Origin: Scalindua sp964344685
GTDB taxonomy: Bacteria; Planctomycetota; Brocadiia; Brocadiales; Scalinduaceae
Direction: 5' to 3'
Assembly (NCBI GenBank): GCA_964344685.1
Contig: CAYFOK010000002.1
Span: forward strand, 62,001-126,000
Length of the DNA: 64,000 bases
Shown here in pieces: positions 36,242 through 46,503 of the stretch. Each line of letters opens with the position of its first letter. Within the stretch, counting starts at the first letter, position 1. The notes beneath the pieces were generated by a model that had not been told where the DNA came from, made no database searches, and was given only the letters and a program-made list of their open reading frames with translations. Position numbers and translations under genes: made by a program.

Positions 36242-38848
36242 TCAGTTTTTGCCGCAGCATGCTTTATATTTCTTTCCGCTTCCACAGGGGCAAGGCTGAT
36301 TCCTGCCGACTTTAGTACCCGTACGAATTGGTTCAGGTCTCTGTTCAGCCTGGCCACTATTAGTTACCATTGCCTCATCTCTCTGCCTTTGTGGGGCTGG
36401 AATTTCAGGCATGGGATTTATAGAGTCCTGGTAGACAAAATTATCAGCATTATACACATCCTTACTATCTATTGTTTCCGGCCTGACCCGTAATTTAAAT
36501 ATAAGATCGGTTACTTCTTCCCTGATAGATTCCATCATGCTTTCAAACATTATCAGTGCTTCGCGTTTGTATTCTATTTTTGGATCAACCTGTGCATAAC
36601 CTCTCAGCCCTATACCTGATTTCAAGTGATCCATTGCATAGAGGTGATCTTTCCACTTGGTATCGACTTTTTCAAGCAAGAGGATTTGCTCAATTTTTCT
36701 GAGCTCCTCTTCACCGATTTCCTTCTCTTTCTCTTCATAAGCTTTACAGGCAGTATCAAGTAACAGGTCTTCTACATTCTCTTTTGTCTCTACACTGTCC
36801 GCTTTTAAGTCGACTGTTATACCGAATTTCTGTTTGTACCAATTGTGCAGGCTATCTAAATCCCATTCGTCGGTATGTAATTTAGGATCGATATAATAAT
36901 CTACTGTTTCCACAATGCTTTCTTCAATCATTTTAAGCAGATCGTCCCGGAGGGCTTCCTGGGCAAGAACCCTTTGCCGCCATGTGTAAATGGTTTTTCT
37001 CTGTTCGTCCATCACCTCGTCATACTCAAGAAGATTTTTACGTATTTCGAAATTGTGCTGTTCAACTTTTTTTTGTGCCCTTTCAATTGATTTTGATACC
37101 ATGGAGTGCTCTATTGCCATGCCATCTGTCATACCAAATTTCTTGAGTATGCCGCCTACTCTCTCCGGTGCGAAGATGCGCATTAAATCATCATCAAGTG
37201 AAACGTAGAATCTTGACGATCCGGGATCACCCTGACGTCCTGTACGACCTCTCAATTGGTTATCAATACGCCTTGCCTCATGTCTTTCCGTTCCTATTAC
37301 GTGGAGGCCTCCCAATTCCTTAACACCTTCACCCAGGACAATGTCAGTTCCCCTTCCTGCCATATTTGTCGCGATAGTGACATTTCCGCTTTGTCCGGCT
37401 TTCGCTATTATTGCAGCTTCCCGTTCATGGTGCTTTGCATTGAGAACTTCATGGTCTATTCCACGCCTGCTGAGGGCTTTACTGAACATTTCAGATTTCT
37501 CTATTGAAATAGTTCCTACCAGGACAGGCTGGCCAGTATCATGTACTTCAGCTATCTCTTCAATTATGGCAGTTTCTTTCTCTTTTGACGTACCATAGAT
37601 TCTGTCCGGATGGTTTTTGCGCTGTAGAGGTTTGTTTGTAGGTATCACATCGACTTCCAATCCGTATATGCTGGAGAACTCAGCCGCTTCAGTAAAAGCC
37701 GTACCCGTCATCCCTGCAAGCTTATTGTATAGACGGAAGAAATTCTGAAGTGTAATTGTAGCAAGTGTCTGACTCTCTTCTTTTATCTTTAAACGTTCCT
37801 TTGCCTGGATTGCCTGGTGAAGCCCGTCACTCCACATCCTGCCTTCCATCAATCTTCCCGTAAACTCGTCAACTATGATAACTTCTTTTCCCTGGACAAC
37901 GTAATCTGTATCTTTCTGAAAAAGCGAATGGGCACGCAGGCTCTGTTCAATATAGTGAGGCCAGTCCATGTGAATGTCAGAATAAATACTGTCAACACCA
38001 AGTTCTCTTTCTACAATACCAATTCCTTCATCAGTTAAGTTTGCGCCCTTTTCTTTCTCTTTGATTTCATAATGTTTGCCCGGTGTCAACTTCCTGGCGA
38101 TCTTGTCTGCAGTATAGTATTTTTCCGTTGATTCTTCGGATGGCCCTGAGATTATGAGTGGTGTCCTTGCTTCGTCTATCAGGATACTGTCAACCTCGTC
38201 AACAATGGCGTAGTTTAATGTTCCCTGTACCTGTTCTTCAATGTGCACTCTCATATTATCCCGCAGGTAATCGAAGCCAAACTCATTATTAGTACCATAA
38301 GTGATATCCGCTTTATAAGCGGCCTGCTTGTCATCGTAGCTCTGATTACTTTGTATCGCGCCTGCTGTAAGGCCCAGAAATTCATACATCGGCAACATCC
38401 AATTCATATCTCTATTGGCTAGATAATCGTTTACGGTAACGACATGAACACCTTTGCCTTCAAGGGCATTTAGATATGCCGGTAAAGTCGCAACAAGTGT
38501 TTTACCTTCACCTGTTGTCATTTCCGAGATGTTTCCTCTGTGTAATACAATGCCTCCAATCATCTGGACATCAAAATGTCGCATGGTCAGATTTGGATCT
38601 GCCGCATTTGGTACATGCAAAACCCTCCTGCTGGCTTCCCTGACTACAGCAAATGCTTCCGGCAAAAGGTCATCCAGCGTCTCTCCGGCAGAAAGCCTCT
38701 CTCTGAAAGTGTCAGTCTTTTGTCTGATCTCAGCATCAGTCAACGCCTGCAAGCCGCTTTCAAGCGAATTAATATGCTCGACTATCGGCTTCAGGCTTTT
38801 TAAAACCCGGTCGCTGGCCGTACCAAACATTTTTGTAAATATACTCAT
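36242..38848 (-). CDS. secA: Preprotein translocase ATPase SecA
   Basis: SecA, 868 residues, motor ATPase of the Sec export pathway. DEAD motor motifs are present: MTTGEGKTLVATLPAYLNAL (Walker A), YAIVDEVDSILIDEARTPLIISG (Walker B and DEAD-like), NMAGRGTDIVLG and IGTERHEARRIDNQLRGRTGRQGDPGSSRFYVSLDD. The C-terminal zinc-binding tail GRNQPCPCGSGKKYKACCGKN is intact and normally binds SecB or phospholipid. Slightly shorter than E. coli SecA (901). It sits 54 bp upstream of waaA and 184 bp downstream of carB. Confidence 0.98.
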   Translation of the reverse strand: MSIFTKMFGTASDRVLKSLKPIVEHINSLESGLQALTDAEIRQKTDTFRERLSAGETLDDLLPEAFAVVREASRRVLHVPNAADPNLTMRHFDVQMIGGIVLHRGNISEMTTGEGKTLVATLPAYLNALEGKGVHVVTVNDYLANRDMNWMLPMYEFLGLTAGAIQSNQSYDDKQAAYKADITYGTNNEFGFDYLRDNMRVHIEEQVQGTLNYAIVDEVDSILIDEARTPLIISGPSEESTEKYYTADKIARKLTPGKHYEIKEKEKGANLTDEGIGIVERELGVDSIYSDIHMDWPHYIEQSLRAHSLFQKDTDYVVQGKEVIIVDEFTGRLMEGRMWSDGLHQAIQAKERLKIKEESQTLATITLQNFFRLYNKLAGMTGTAFTEAAEFSSIYGLEVDVIPTNKPLQRKNHPDRIYGTSKEKETAIIEEIAEVHDTGQPVLVGTISIEKSEMFSKALSRRGIDHEVLNAKHHEREAAIIAKAGQSGNVTIATNMAGRGTDIVLGEGVKELGGLHVIGTERHEARRIDNQLRGRTGRQGDPGSSRFYVSLDDDLMRIFAPERVGGILKKFGMTDGMAIEHSMVSKSIERAQKKVEQHNFEIRKNLLEYDEVMDEQRKTIYTWRQRVLAQEALRDDLLKMIEESIVETVDYYIDPKLHTDEWDLDSLHNWYKQKFGITVDLKADSVETKENVEDLLLDTACKAYEEKEKEIGEEELRKIEQILLLEKVDTKWKDHLYAMDHLKSGIGLRGYAQVDPKIEYKREALIMFESMMESIREEVTDLIFKLRVRPETIDSKDVYNADNFVYQDSINPMPEIPAPQRQRDEAMVTNSGQAEQRPEPIRTGTKVGRNQPCPCGSGKKYKACCGKN

Positions 38849-39032
38849 TATTATGGTTTATGTCTGAAAAAATGCAAAAATTTAATTAAACCAGATTTAG
38901 GAAAAAGTGTCAACTCAAATCAGACCCTTAGTCCGGTAAGCCGTATTTACAGGTGTGAAGGAAGCTTGGACAAGCTTTCTAAGATATGGCATGAAACCTT
39001 CTTTGCGGCATTAAAAATGTAGATTACTGGAC

Positions 39033-42000
39033 TCATTCCATATAGTATTCTTGAATCGGCTTAACGTCGAGTTCACCTCTTGATACTGATCTGATAGCAC
39101 TCTCTGCGGCTATAGCTCCCGGAACGGTGGTGAAGTAAGGAATTCCTGACACAATTGCGTTACGTCGTATGTTATAAGAGTTCTCCTGTGATATTTTTCC
39201 TTCGGCTGTATTAATCACCATCTGGATATCATTGTTTTTCAGATGATCAATCACGTTAGGACGTCCTTCGTACTCTTTAAGAACAGTGGTAACGGGAGTA
39301 CCTTTTTCTGAGATAGCCTTTGCCGTTCCTCCGGTAGCAGAAATTTTAAAACCTAAATTGTGAAGCTTACCGGCAATATCGACTATTGGGGCTTTATCTT
39401 TGTCCCTGACGCTTATGAAAACCGTACCAGAGAGAGGAATCCCTCCCTCCAGTGCCATCTGTGCCTTGGCAAACGCCTTTCCAAAATCGGAATCTATTCC
39501 CATAACCTCACCGGTTGATTTCATTTCAGGGCCGAGGATAGTATCTGTTCCATGAAATCTTACAAACGGAAAAACTGCCTCCTTTACGGCAACATGGCTG
39601 CTTTCCCTGTCATTGTTTATATTCAATTCCTTTAATTTGTGTCCAACGATAACCTGAGATGCTATTTTCGCAAGTGGAATACCAATCGCCTTGCTGACAA
39701 AAGGTATTGTCCTTGACCCCCTCGGATTTACCTCCAGGATGTAGACAACGTCATCTTTTACGGCAAATTGAATATTAATAATACCAAGGACATTCATCTC
39801 AATGGCCAGGGCTCTTGTCTGGGATTTTATCTCTTCTATAACTTCCTCTTTTATGGAATAAGGTGGTAATGAACATGCGCTGTCTCCTGAATGTACGCCG
39901 GCCTCTTCTATGTGCTCCATGATACCGCCAATAAAGACATCTTCACCATCACACACGGCATCAACGTCTACCTCAATTGCACCCTCCAGAAATTTATCTA
40001 TTAAAACCGGATGTTCAGGGGAAACGTCAACAGCGTGTGTCATATACTCTTCAAGTTCATCTTCGTCAAAAACAACTCTCATGGCCCTTCCACCCAGAAC
40101 ATATGAAGGTCTTATCAAGACCGGATAGCCTATTGATACTGCAATCTTTTTGGCTTCTGTGAATGATCTTGCGTTTCCGTTTTCCGGCTGTAGAAGATTG
40201 AGCCTGGAGAGTAGCTCTGCAAACCTTTCACGGTCTTCCGCCATGTCAATACTGTCCGGTGACGTGCCAAGGATCTTAACTCCTGCATTGAATAACGGTA
40301 CTGCCAGTTTCAACGGGGTCTGTCCCCCAAACTGTACGATAACACCTTCCGGTTTCTCTTTCTCAACTATTTCAATTACATCCTCAAAGGTAAGGGGTTC
40401 GAAATATAATCTATCAGATATATCGTAATCGGTACTGACGGTTTCAGGATTACAATTAACCATGATCGTTTCAAATCCCATCTCTTTTAAGGCCAATACT
40501 CCGTGAACACAGCAATAGTCAAATTCAATACCCTGTCCGATTCGGTTAGGGCCGCTGCCCAGGATAATAATTTTCTTTTTTGACGTTGGACCGGCCTCAC
40601 ATTCGGTCTCGTATGAAGAATATAAATAAGGGGTGTAAGCCTGGAATTCTGCAGCGCAGGTGTCCACTACCTTATATACAGGTCGGATATCGTTCTTCCA
40701 GCGGTAATTTCGAATATCAAGTTCGCTTACATTTAACAAATTTGCCAGTCGAATGTCTGAGATTCCATGCTGTTTAGCTCTCATTAAAAGCGCTGGATCT
40801 ATTAAAGATCCACTATTAGATGTTGCGGTATCATCTGCTGAAGCGGCTGGGAAATCTCCATGTTTATGCAGGTTAATAATATCTTCTTCCAGTTCAAGGA
40901 TCTGTTTTATGTTATAAAGAAACCATCTGTCAATCCTGGTAATTTCATAAATCTCATCAACGTTCATTCCCATACGCATGCCGTCTACTACAGACCATAA
41001 TCTATCCCACGAAGGATTCAACAGATGTTTATTAATGAACTCTTTTCTCTCTGAATCGTTCATGACTGTTTTACTATGATGTTCGCACAATCCGTAGCGG
41101 TTGATTTCCAGAGACCTTATCGCTTTGCCCAGGGACTCTTTAAATGTGCGCCCTATGGACATTACTTCGCCAACTGATTTCATGTGAGTGGTAAGTATCT
41201 GGTCCGCATCAGGAAATTTCTCGAAGTTGAATTTCGGGACTTTAACTACACAATAATCAATAGAAGGTTCAAAAGAGGCCGGCGTATAACGTGTAATATC
41301 ATTGGGTATCTCATCGAGTGTATAACCTACCGCAAGTTTCGCGGCAATCTTTGCAATCGGGAAGCCTGTTGCCTTGGACGCCAGGGCAGAACTCCTTGAC
41401 ACCCTTGGGTTCATTTCAATTGCAATTAATTCACCGTCAGACGGATTTATAGCAAACTGAACATTAGACCCCCCTGTTTCAACCCCAATCTCGCGGATTA
41501 TCTTGATTGCCGCATCTCTCATTATCTGATACTCTTTGTCCGTAAGTGTCTGTGCCGGGGCCACAGTTATGCTGTCACCGGTGTGGACACCCATGGGATC
41601 AAGGTTTTCTATGGAACAGATTATGACAACATTGTCTTTGCGGTCTCTCATTACCTCCAGTTCATACTCTTTCCATCCCAGGACAGACCTTTCAATGAGT
41701 ACTTCATGAACGGGGCTTGCTTCCAGTGCGAAGTTTACGTACTCTTCCAGCTCTTCAATATTGTATGCAACGTTGCCGCCTATCCCTCCCATCGTAAAAG
41801 ATGGTCGAATAATAACCGGGAACTTTATCTCTTTCGCAATCTCCTTTGCGTCTTCAAGGGATTTTGCATTGCCGCTTGCCGGTACCTGGATGCCTATATT
41901 GCTCATAGCCTCTTTAAACTGTTTTCTATTTTCCGCTTTGTTTATTGCTTCCAGTTTAGCGCCTATCAACTCTACATTATATTTTTCCAGAATGCCTCCA

Positions 42001-42311
42001 TCGGCCAGACCGACGGAAAGATTAAGTCCTGTTTGTCCTCCCAGTGTCGGAAGCAGGGCATCGGGCCTCTCTTTTTCAATGATTTTTGTTAAAATTTCAG
42101 TCGTCATCGGTTCGATGTACGTACTGTCTGCGACTTCAGGATCGGTCATAATCGTAGCCGGATTACTGTTTACAAGAACGATTTTGTAACCCTCCTCCTT
42201 CAGCGCCCTGCATGCCTGAGTACCGGAGTAATCGAATTCACACGCTTGCCCTATTACGATTGGACCTGATCCAATTATGAGTATTTTATTAATATCAGTT
42301 CTTTTCGGCAT
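39033..42311 (-). CDS. carB: Carbamoyl-phosphate synthase large subunit
   Basis: CarB, 1092 residues from ATG 42311. It makes carbamoyl phosphate for arginine and pyrimidine synthesis from ammonia passed by CarA. Two ATP-grasp halves are visible (IIGSGPIVIGQACEFDYSGTQACRAL near the start and IILGSGPNRIGQGIEFDYCCVHGVLAL at mid-length). A C-terminal MGS-like regulatory domain follows (AGKLHNLGFKISATGGTAKAISEKG). A TTG 18 bp upstream is in frame and would overlap carA, but ATG 42311 begins at the family N-terminus one base after the carA stop. Confidence 0.97.
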   Translation of the reverse strand: MPKRTDINKILIIGSGPIVIGQACEFDYSGTQACRALKEEGYKIVLVNSNPATIMTDPEVADSTYIEPMTTEILTKIIEKERPDALLPTLGGQTGLNLSVGLADGGILEKYNVELIGAKLEAINKAENRKQFKEAMSNIGIQVPASGNAKSLEDAKEIAKEIKFPVIIRPSFTMGGIGGNVAYNIEELEEYVNFALEASPVHEVLIERSVLGWKEYELEVMRDRKDNVVIICSIENLDPMGVHTGDSITVAPAQTLTDKEYQIMRDAAIKIIREIGVETGGSNVQFAINPSDGELIAIEMNPRVSRSSALASKATGFPIAKIAAKLAVGYTLDEIPNDITRYTPASFEPSIDYCVVKVPKFNFEKFPDADQILTTHMKSVGEVMSIGRTFKESLGKAIRSLEINRYGLCEHHSKTVMNDSERKEFINKHLLNPSWDRLWSVVDGMRMGMNVDEIYEITRIDRWFLYNIKQILELEEDIINLHKHGDFPAASADDTATSNSGSLIDPALLMRAKQHGISDIRLANLLNVSELDIRNYRWKNDIRPVYKVVDTCAAEFQAYTPYLYSSYETECEAGPTSKKKIIILGSGPNRIGQGIEFDYCCVHGVLALKEMGFETIMVNCNPETVSTDYDISDRLYFEPLTFEDVIEIVEKEKPEGVIVQFGGQTPLKLAVPLFNAGVKILGTSPDSIDMAEDRERFAELLSRLNLLQPENGNARSFTEAKKIAVSIGYPVLIRPSYVLGGRAMRVVFDEDELEEYMTHAVDVSPEHPVLIDKFLEGAIEVDVDAVCDGEDVFIGGIMEHIEEAGVHSGDSACSLPPYSIKEEVIEEIKSQTRALAIEMNVLGIINIQFAVKDDVVYILEVNPRGSRTIPFVSKAIGIPLAKIASQVIVGHKLKELNINNDRESSHVAVKEAVFPFVRFHGTDTILGPEMKSTGEVMGIDSDFGKAFAKAQMALEGGIPLSGTVFISVRDKDKAPIVDIAGKLHNLGFKISATGGTAKAISEKGTPVTTVLKEYEGRPNVIDHLKNNDIQMVINTAEGKISQENSYNIRRNAIVSGIPYFTTVPGAIAAESAIRSVSRGELDVKPIQEYYME

Positions 42312-42312
42312 A

Positions 42313-43473
42313 TTATTTAAAATTCGCAATCATTTCGATGAATTCATTAAAGATATAATTTGAATCATGAGGCCCTGGTGATGCTTCTGGGTGATACTGG
42401 ACAGAAAATGCCGGTACGTCCAGGCATTTTATTCCTTCAATAGATTTATCATTAAGGTTTATGTGAGTTATTTCTACCATTCCAAATCTGTCACTCTGTC
42501 CATTGTTTAATGATTCTCCATCAACCGCAAAACAGTGGTTCTGAGACGTGATTGCCACTTTTTTTGACCTTAAATCCATGACGGGCTGGTTGCCTCCATG
42601 GTGTCCGAATTTTAATTTAAATGTTTTGTATCCCAATGCCTGGGCTATAATCTGATTTCCCAGGCATATGCCCATAACGGGTTTTTTGCCTATCAGCCCG
42701 GTTACATTTTCAACCATATACGGTACAGCAGCCGGGTCGCCGGGGCCGTTTGAGACAACAATTCCGTCAGGTTTCATTGACAGTACCTCCTCTGCACCGG
42801 TAGAGGCCGGTATCACGGTAACATCACAATTATAATTTCTTAAGTTTCTAAGAATATTATATTTAACACCACAATCGTAAACTATCACTTTATACTGCTT
42901 ACTATGTTCCGGTTGATTATGGGCGCTTCCACCTGCCGTGTTAATCTCTATTTCGGCTTCTTCCCAGCTGTATGCTTTTTGACACGAAACCTCTTTGACC
43001 AGGTCTTTCCCCTCAAGTCCGGACAAACCGTTGGCTTTTGAGATAAGATTTTGATGGTCTGTTTCTACAGTAGATATTATGCCAACCTGTTCACCGTAAT
43101 CCCTTATATGTCTTGTCAGAGCCCTTGTGTCTATCCCCTGAATACCAATAATTCCTTTGTTTTTCATGAATTCGTCCAGGCTCATGTTTGCGCGCCAATT
43201 GCTGGGGAATGGGCTAAGTTCTTTTATGATAAATCCTTCCACATATGGTTGGATAGACTCATGGTCCTCCTCGCAGATACCGTAGTTACCAATCAACGGG
43301 TAGGTCATATTTACGATCTGGCCCTTGTAAGACGGGTCTGTAAGAATCTCCTGATAGCCGGCAATACTGGTATTAAATACAATTTCACCTGAAGTTTCCC
43401 CTTCGGCACCAAAGGAGACACCTTCAAATACCTTTCCGTCAGATAGGGCTAAAATGGCCTTTTTTGTCTTCAT
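42313..43473 (-). CDS. carA: Carbamoyl-phosphate synthase small subunit
   Basis: CarA, 386 residues, the glutamine amidotransferase subunit. An N-terminal CPSase domain (LALSDGKVFEGVSFGAEGETSGEIVFNTSIAGYQEILTDPSYKGQIV) precedes a class I amidotransferase domain with nucleophile Cys in MGICLGNQIIAQALG. FGHHGGNQPV follows, and the catalytic His/Glu pair lies in VQYHPEASPGP. It is translationally adjacent to carB (1 bp apart). No pyrimidine-responsive leader was recognised upstream. Confidence 0.97.
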   Translation of the reverse strand: MKTKKAILALSDGKVFEGVSFGAEGETSGEIVFNTSIAGYQEILTDPSYKGQIVNMTYPLIGNYGICEEDHESIQPYVEGFIIKELSPFPSNWRANMSLDEFMKNKGIIGIQGIDTRALTRHIRDYGEQVGIISTVETDHQNLISKANGLSGLEGKDLVKEVSCQKAYSWEEAEIEINTAGGSAHNQPEHSKQYKVIVYDCGVKYNILRNLRNYNCDVTVIPASTGAEEVLSMKPDGIVVSNGPGDPAAVPYMVENVTGLIGKKPVMGICLGNQIIAQALGYKTFKLKFGHHGGNQPVMDLRSKKVAITSQNHCFAVDGESLNNGQSDRFGMVEITHINLNDKSIEGIKCLDVPAFSVQYHPEASPGPHDSNYIFNEFIEMIANFK

Positions 43474-43544
43474 TATTATGATAATTATCTAATATTTAAG
43501 GTCAGAAAATGCAGATTTTTTAAATAGTACTCGTTAGCAACATC

Positions 43545-43598
43545 ACTGTCAAGGTGGAGTATTTTTTCGCTTGACAGTAATTATGCGTCTGTTATCAT
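43545..43598 (+). promoter_or_regulatory. Putative pgsA-ribBA promoter with overlapping inverted repeat
   Basis: TTGACA (43571-43576), 16-bp spacer, TATCAT (43593-43598): the -35 is perfect and the -10 has one mismatch. A 9-bp perfect inverted repeat ACTGTCAAG (43545-43553) / CTTGACAGT (43570-43578) overlaps the -35 box. This is a typical place for a repressor or activator site, or a hairpin. The implied leader to pgsA is about 95 nt. Confidence 0.55.
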
Positions 43599-43700
43599 AA
43601 CTTAGTACGTAGAAAAGTACTTAGGATAAAAGTTATTGCCATATTATTGATGTAAGTTGAAAAAAGAGTGCATAGTCTACGAAAAAAAAGGAGAATCTCT

Positions 43701-44270
43701 ATGCACACAGTGAACAAATGTCTGACATTGCCAAATTTGATCAGTTTTGCAAGAATATGTTTTATCCCCCCTTTTGTATTCTGCTTAATTCAGGTTCAAC
43801 ATCATAACTATTACAGATACATAGCGTTAGGCATATTAATCTTAATTGGCTTAAGTGATGTTTTGGATGGATATCTTGCACGGAAAAGGGGAGAAATAAC
43901 AACTTTTGGTAAATATCTCGACCCCGCTGCGGATAAGCTGCTACTATTAATTGCCTGTTTTCTGCTATCTTCAGATAAACTATGGTCCGGACCCATTTTT
44001 CCTGTCTGGGTACTGGCGGTAATTGTAAGCAGAGAAGCACTTTTTTCGTTCGGGATGTTGGCAGTTTTTGTTACGATAAAACGTAAAATCAAATGGCAGC
44101 CTAATAAATTAGGTAAGCTGACGACATTTTTGCAGATTTCGGCAATTATTGCTGTGCTGCTTGGAAACCACATATCTCTGCATACCCTTGCAGTTCTGTG
44201 GTGTGTGGTTGCAGCTGTTACTTTAATGTCAGCGGTAAACTATACCTATTTGGGCGTCAGGCAATTATAG
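43701..44270 (+). CDS. pgsA: CDP-diacylglycerol--glycerol-3-phosphate 3-phosphatidyltransferase
   Basis: PgsA-type phosphatidylglycerophosphate synthase, 189 residues, an inner-membrane CDP-alcohol phosphotransferase. It starts MHTVNKCLTLPNLISFARICFIPPFVF. The active-site signature D(x2)DG(x2)AR(x8)G(x3)D(x3)D appears as DVLDGYLARKRGEITTFGKYLDPAADK. Several hydrophobic helices follow. ATG 43701 with AAGGAGA about seven bases upstream is chosen over an in-frame codon at 43668. It is followed after 25 bp by ribBA. Confidence 0.93.
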   Translation: MHTVNKCLTLPNLISFARICFIPPFVFCLIQVQHHNYYRYIALGILILIGLSDVLDGYLARKRGEITTFGKYLDPAADKLLLLIACFLLSSDKLWSGPIFPVWVLAVIVSREALFSFGMLAVFVTIKRKIKWQPNKLGKLTTFLQISAIIAVLLGNHISLHTLAVLWCVVAAVTLMSAVNYTYLGVRQL

Positions 44271-44295
44271 ATAATTATTATGGAAGGTTTGGATT

Positions 44296-45522
44296 ATGTT
44301 TAACACAATTACAGAGGTTATTGAGGATCTGAAACAGGGTAAGATGGTTATCGTTGTAGATGATGAGAGCCGTGAAAACGAGGGAGATCTGACGATCATA
44401 GCAGAAAAAATTACACCTGATATTATAAATTTTATGTTATCGCATGCGAGAGGGATAATCTGTTTGACGATAACAGAGGAACACGCAAAACAGATCGGCC
44501 TAACACATATGGTAAAAGAAAACACATCAAGTTTTCAGACTCCGTTTACGGTAACAATAGATGCGAAAGAGGGTATTACAACGGGTGTATCTACAAAGGA
44601 TAGGGCAACTACCATATTAAAGGCTATAAGTGATGACTGTATTCCATCTGATCTTGACCGGCCTGGACACGTTTTCCCTCTCATGGCACAGAAGGGAGGA
44701 GTTCTGGTGCGTGCTGGTCATACTGAAGGTGCAGTAGATTTAGCCCGCCTGGCAGGTATGCACCCTTCTGCCGTAATATGTGAACTCATGAATGAAGACG
44801 GGACGATGTCAAAACTTCCGGAACTTTTAAAGTTTGCAGAAAAGCACGATCTCAAGATGTGCACAATTGCGGACATTATTAAATATCGCCACGAACAGGA
44901 ACGTTTGATAGAGAAACGTGTTTCCGTTAATCTGCCTACAAAATACGGAAAATTTGTTTTACACCTTTATCGTTCGTTTACTGATGAATACCTTCATCTG
45001 GCTTTATGTCTTGGAGATATCGGCAGTTTGGATAATGAGCCTTCCCCTATCCAGACAGATCCTGTTTTAATACGTGTGCACGATGAGTGTTTGACCGGTG
45101 ATATCTTTGGCTCTTTGAGGTGCGATTGCGGAGAACAGCTTGATAGTGCCTTAAAGATGATTCAAGAGGAAGGAAAAGGCGTATTGCTTTACATGAGGCA
45201 GGAAGGCAGAGGTATCGGGTTGGAAAGTAAGCTCCACGCTTATGCGCTACAGGAGACCGGACTGGATACAGTTGAGGCAAATAAGGAACTCGGTTTTGGT
45301 GCGGATAAACGTGATTACGGAATCGGCGCTCAGATACTCCGGGATCTGGGAATAACGAAGATGAAACTGCTATCAAATAATCCTAAAAAGTTTACCGCTC
45401 TTGCCGGATATGGTCTGGAAATTACAGAACGTGTCCCCATAGTTGTCTCACCGCAGGAAGATAATGAACAGTACCTGCGTACTAAGAAAGAGAAGCTCGG
45501 GCACATCTTTGAAGGCATTTGA
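44296..45522 (+). CDS. ribBA: Bifunctional DHBP synthase / GTP cyclohydrolase II
   Basis: RibBA, 408 residues, supplying both substrates of riboflavin synthesis. The N-terminal RibB part (1-200) has VVDDESRENEGDLTIIAEKI, HARGIICLTI and RAGHTEGAVDLARLAG. The C-terminal RibA part has the zinc-binding HDECLTGDIFGSLRCDCGEQLDSAL and the catalytic LYMRQEGRGIGLESKLHAYALQE. Both halves look active. I saw no FMN riboswitch in the 25 bp after pgsA. The two genes probably share the promoter at 43571. Confidence 0.97.
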   Translation: MFNTITEVIEDLKQGKMVIVVDDESRENEGDLTIIAEKITPDIINFMLSHARGIICLTITEEHAKQIGLTHMVKENTSSFQTPFTVTIDAKEGITTGVSTKDRATTILKAISDDCIPSDLDRPGHVFPLMAQKGGVLVRAGHTEGAVDLARLAGMHPSAVICELMNEDGTMSKLPELLKFAEKHDLKMCTIADIIKYRHEQERLIEKRVSVNLPTKYGKFVLHLYRSFTDEYLHLALCLGDIGSLDNEPSPIQTDPVLIRVHDECLTGDIFGSLRCDCGEQLDSALKMIQEEGKGVLLYMRQEGRGIGLESKLHAYALQETGLDTVEANKELGFGADKRDYGIGAQILRDLGITKMKLLSNNPKKFTALAGYGLEITERVPIVVSPQEDNEQYLRTKKEKLGHIFEGI

Positions 45523-45679
45523 TCATTTTTGTCGCTGTCCTGGTTTGTATTGAGTTTAGATAAATCCCTATATTCAGTGACATGTTGTTGGCTTTTCCCG
45601 CCGAATGTTTATCTCATTTATAATAGGAAATCCCTTTTTAAATTTTGAGAAAAAGCATTTAGTATTTTTGTCCTCCTTA

Positions 45680-45702
45680 TCCTCGGCGCTTTTTGTCCGG
45701 GG
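45680..45702 (+). repeat. Dispersed 23-nt repeat, copy upstream of aquaporin
   Basis: This 23-nt segment (begins TCCTCGGC, ends TTGTCCGGGG) matches the reverse strand at 11499-11521 in 22 of 23 positions. A diverged copy (19 of 22 against the 11.5-kb copy) lies at 52367-52388. All three are intergenic. Origin unknown. Confidence 0.55.
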
Positions 45703-45738
45703 AGCGTCCTTCGCGCCTCTGCGTTAAGGAATCCATAA

Positions 45739-46440
45739 ATGAACAAGTACAGTAAATATATAGCGGAAATATTAGGAACACTTTTGATTGTCTTCATTGG
45801 GGCCGGTGCAGTATGTGCAGAACATTCCATGAAGATGACGGATGGTCAGGGAGTACCTGTGTGGGCGATTACAGTGTTTGGTTTTGTGATAGTGGCTGTT
45901 GTTTACGCGACAAGCTACATTTCAGGCTCTCATATTAATCCTGCAGTAACCATCTCTTATTGGGCTACCGGGAGGATGTATGCAGGCACTGCACTTTATT
46001 ATATCATTTCTCAACTGGCAGGAGCGGTATTGGCAGCGTACTTCTTGAGAATACTGTTTCCCGGTGCGGTTATTAAAGCTTTCTTAGGCACCTGTACCCT
46101 GGGAGAGGGAGTAGGGCCCTGGAAGGCCGCATCCATGGAGTGCCTGGTAACTTTCCTGTTTGTATTTACCATATTTGCAACTGCTGTTGACAGGAGGACA
46201 TCAAAGCTCCTTGCCGGAGTCGCAATTGGCCTGGTATACCTGTTTGGTGTGTCGATCAGCATAACGTTCAGTGGAGGTGCACTTAACCCGGCACGTGTCT
46301 TTGGCCCTGCAATAGTATCAGGACATTTCAGCAACCATTATGTCTGGTGGTTAGGCCCGGTATCCGGAGCGCTTGTTGCCGGATTCCTTTATGGCAAGGT
46401 TTTTAAGCGGAAGGGTGAAGAAAAGAAGTTGAAGGCATAA
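45739..46440 (+). CDS. Aquaporin / MIP family channel
   Basis: A 233-residue six-helix channel of the major intrinsic protein family. The two NPA boxes are at residues 67-69 (SGSHINPAVTISYWATGR) and 183-185 (SGGALNPARVFGPAIVSG). Arg after the second NPA forms the usual selectivity filter with the aromatic residues. Length and the absence of glycerol-facilitator-type insertions favour a water channel, but a small neutral solute cannot be excluded. It stands alone 216 bp after ribBA. Its upstream region carries dispersed-repeat sequence. Ribosome site AAGGAA. Confidence 0.93.
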   Translation: MNKYSKYIAEILGTLLIVFIGAGAVCAEHSMKMTDGQGVPVWAITVFGFVIVAVVYATSYISGSHINPAVTISYWATGRMYAGTALYYIISQLAGAVLAAYFLRILFPGAVIKAFLGTCTLGEGVGPWKAASMECLVTFLFVFTIFATAVDRRTSKLLAGVAIGLVYLFGVSISITFSGGALNPARVFGPAIVSGHFSNHYVWWLGPVSGALVAGFLYGKVFKRKGEEKKLKA

Positions 46441-46503
46441 GAAAACATCTGTTTGTCCTTATTTAATTATGACAATAAAAAATCTTCCAGAGTGTGGTGG
46501 TAA

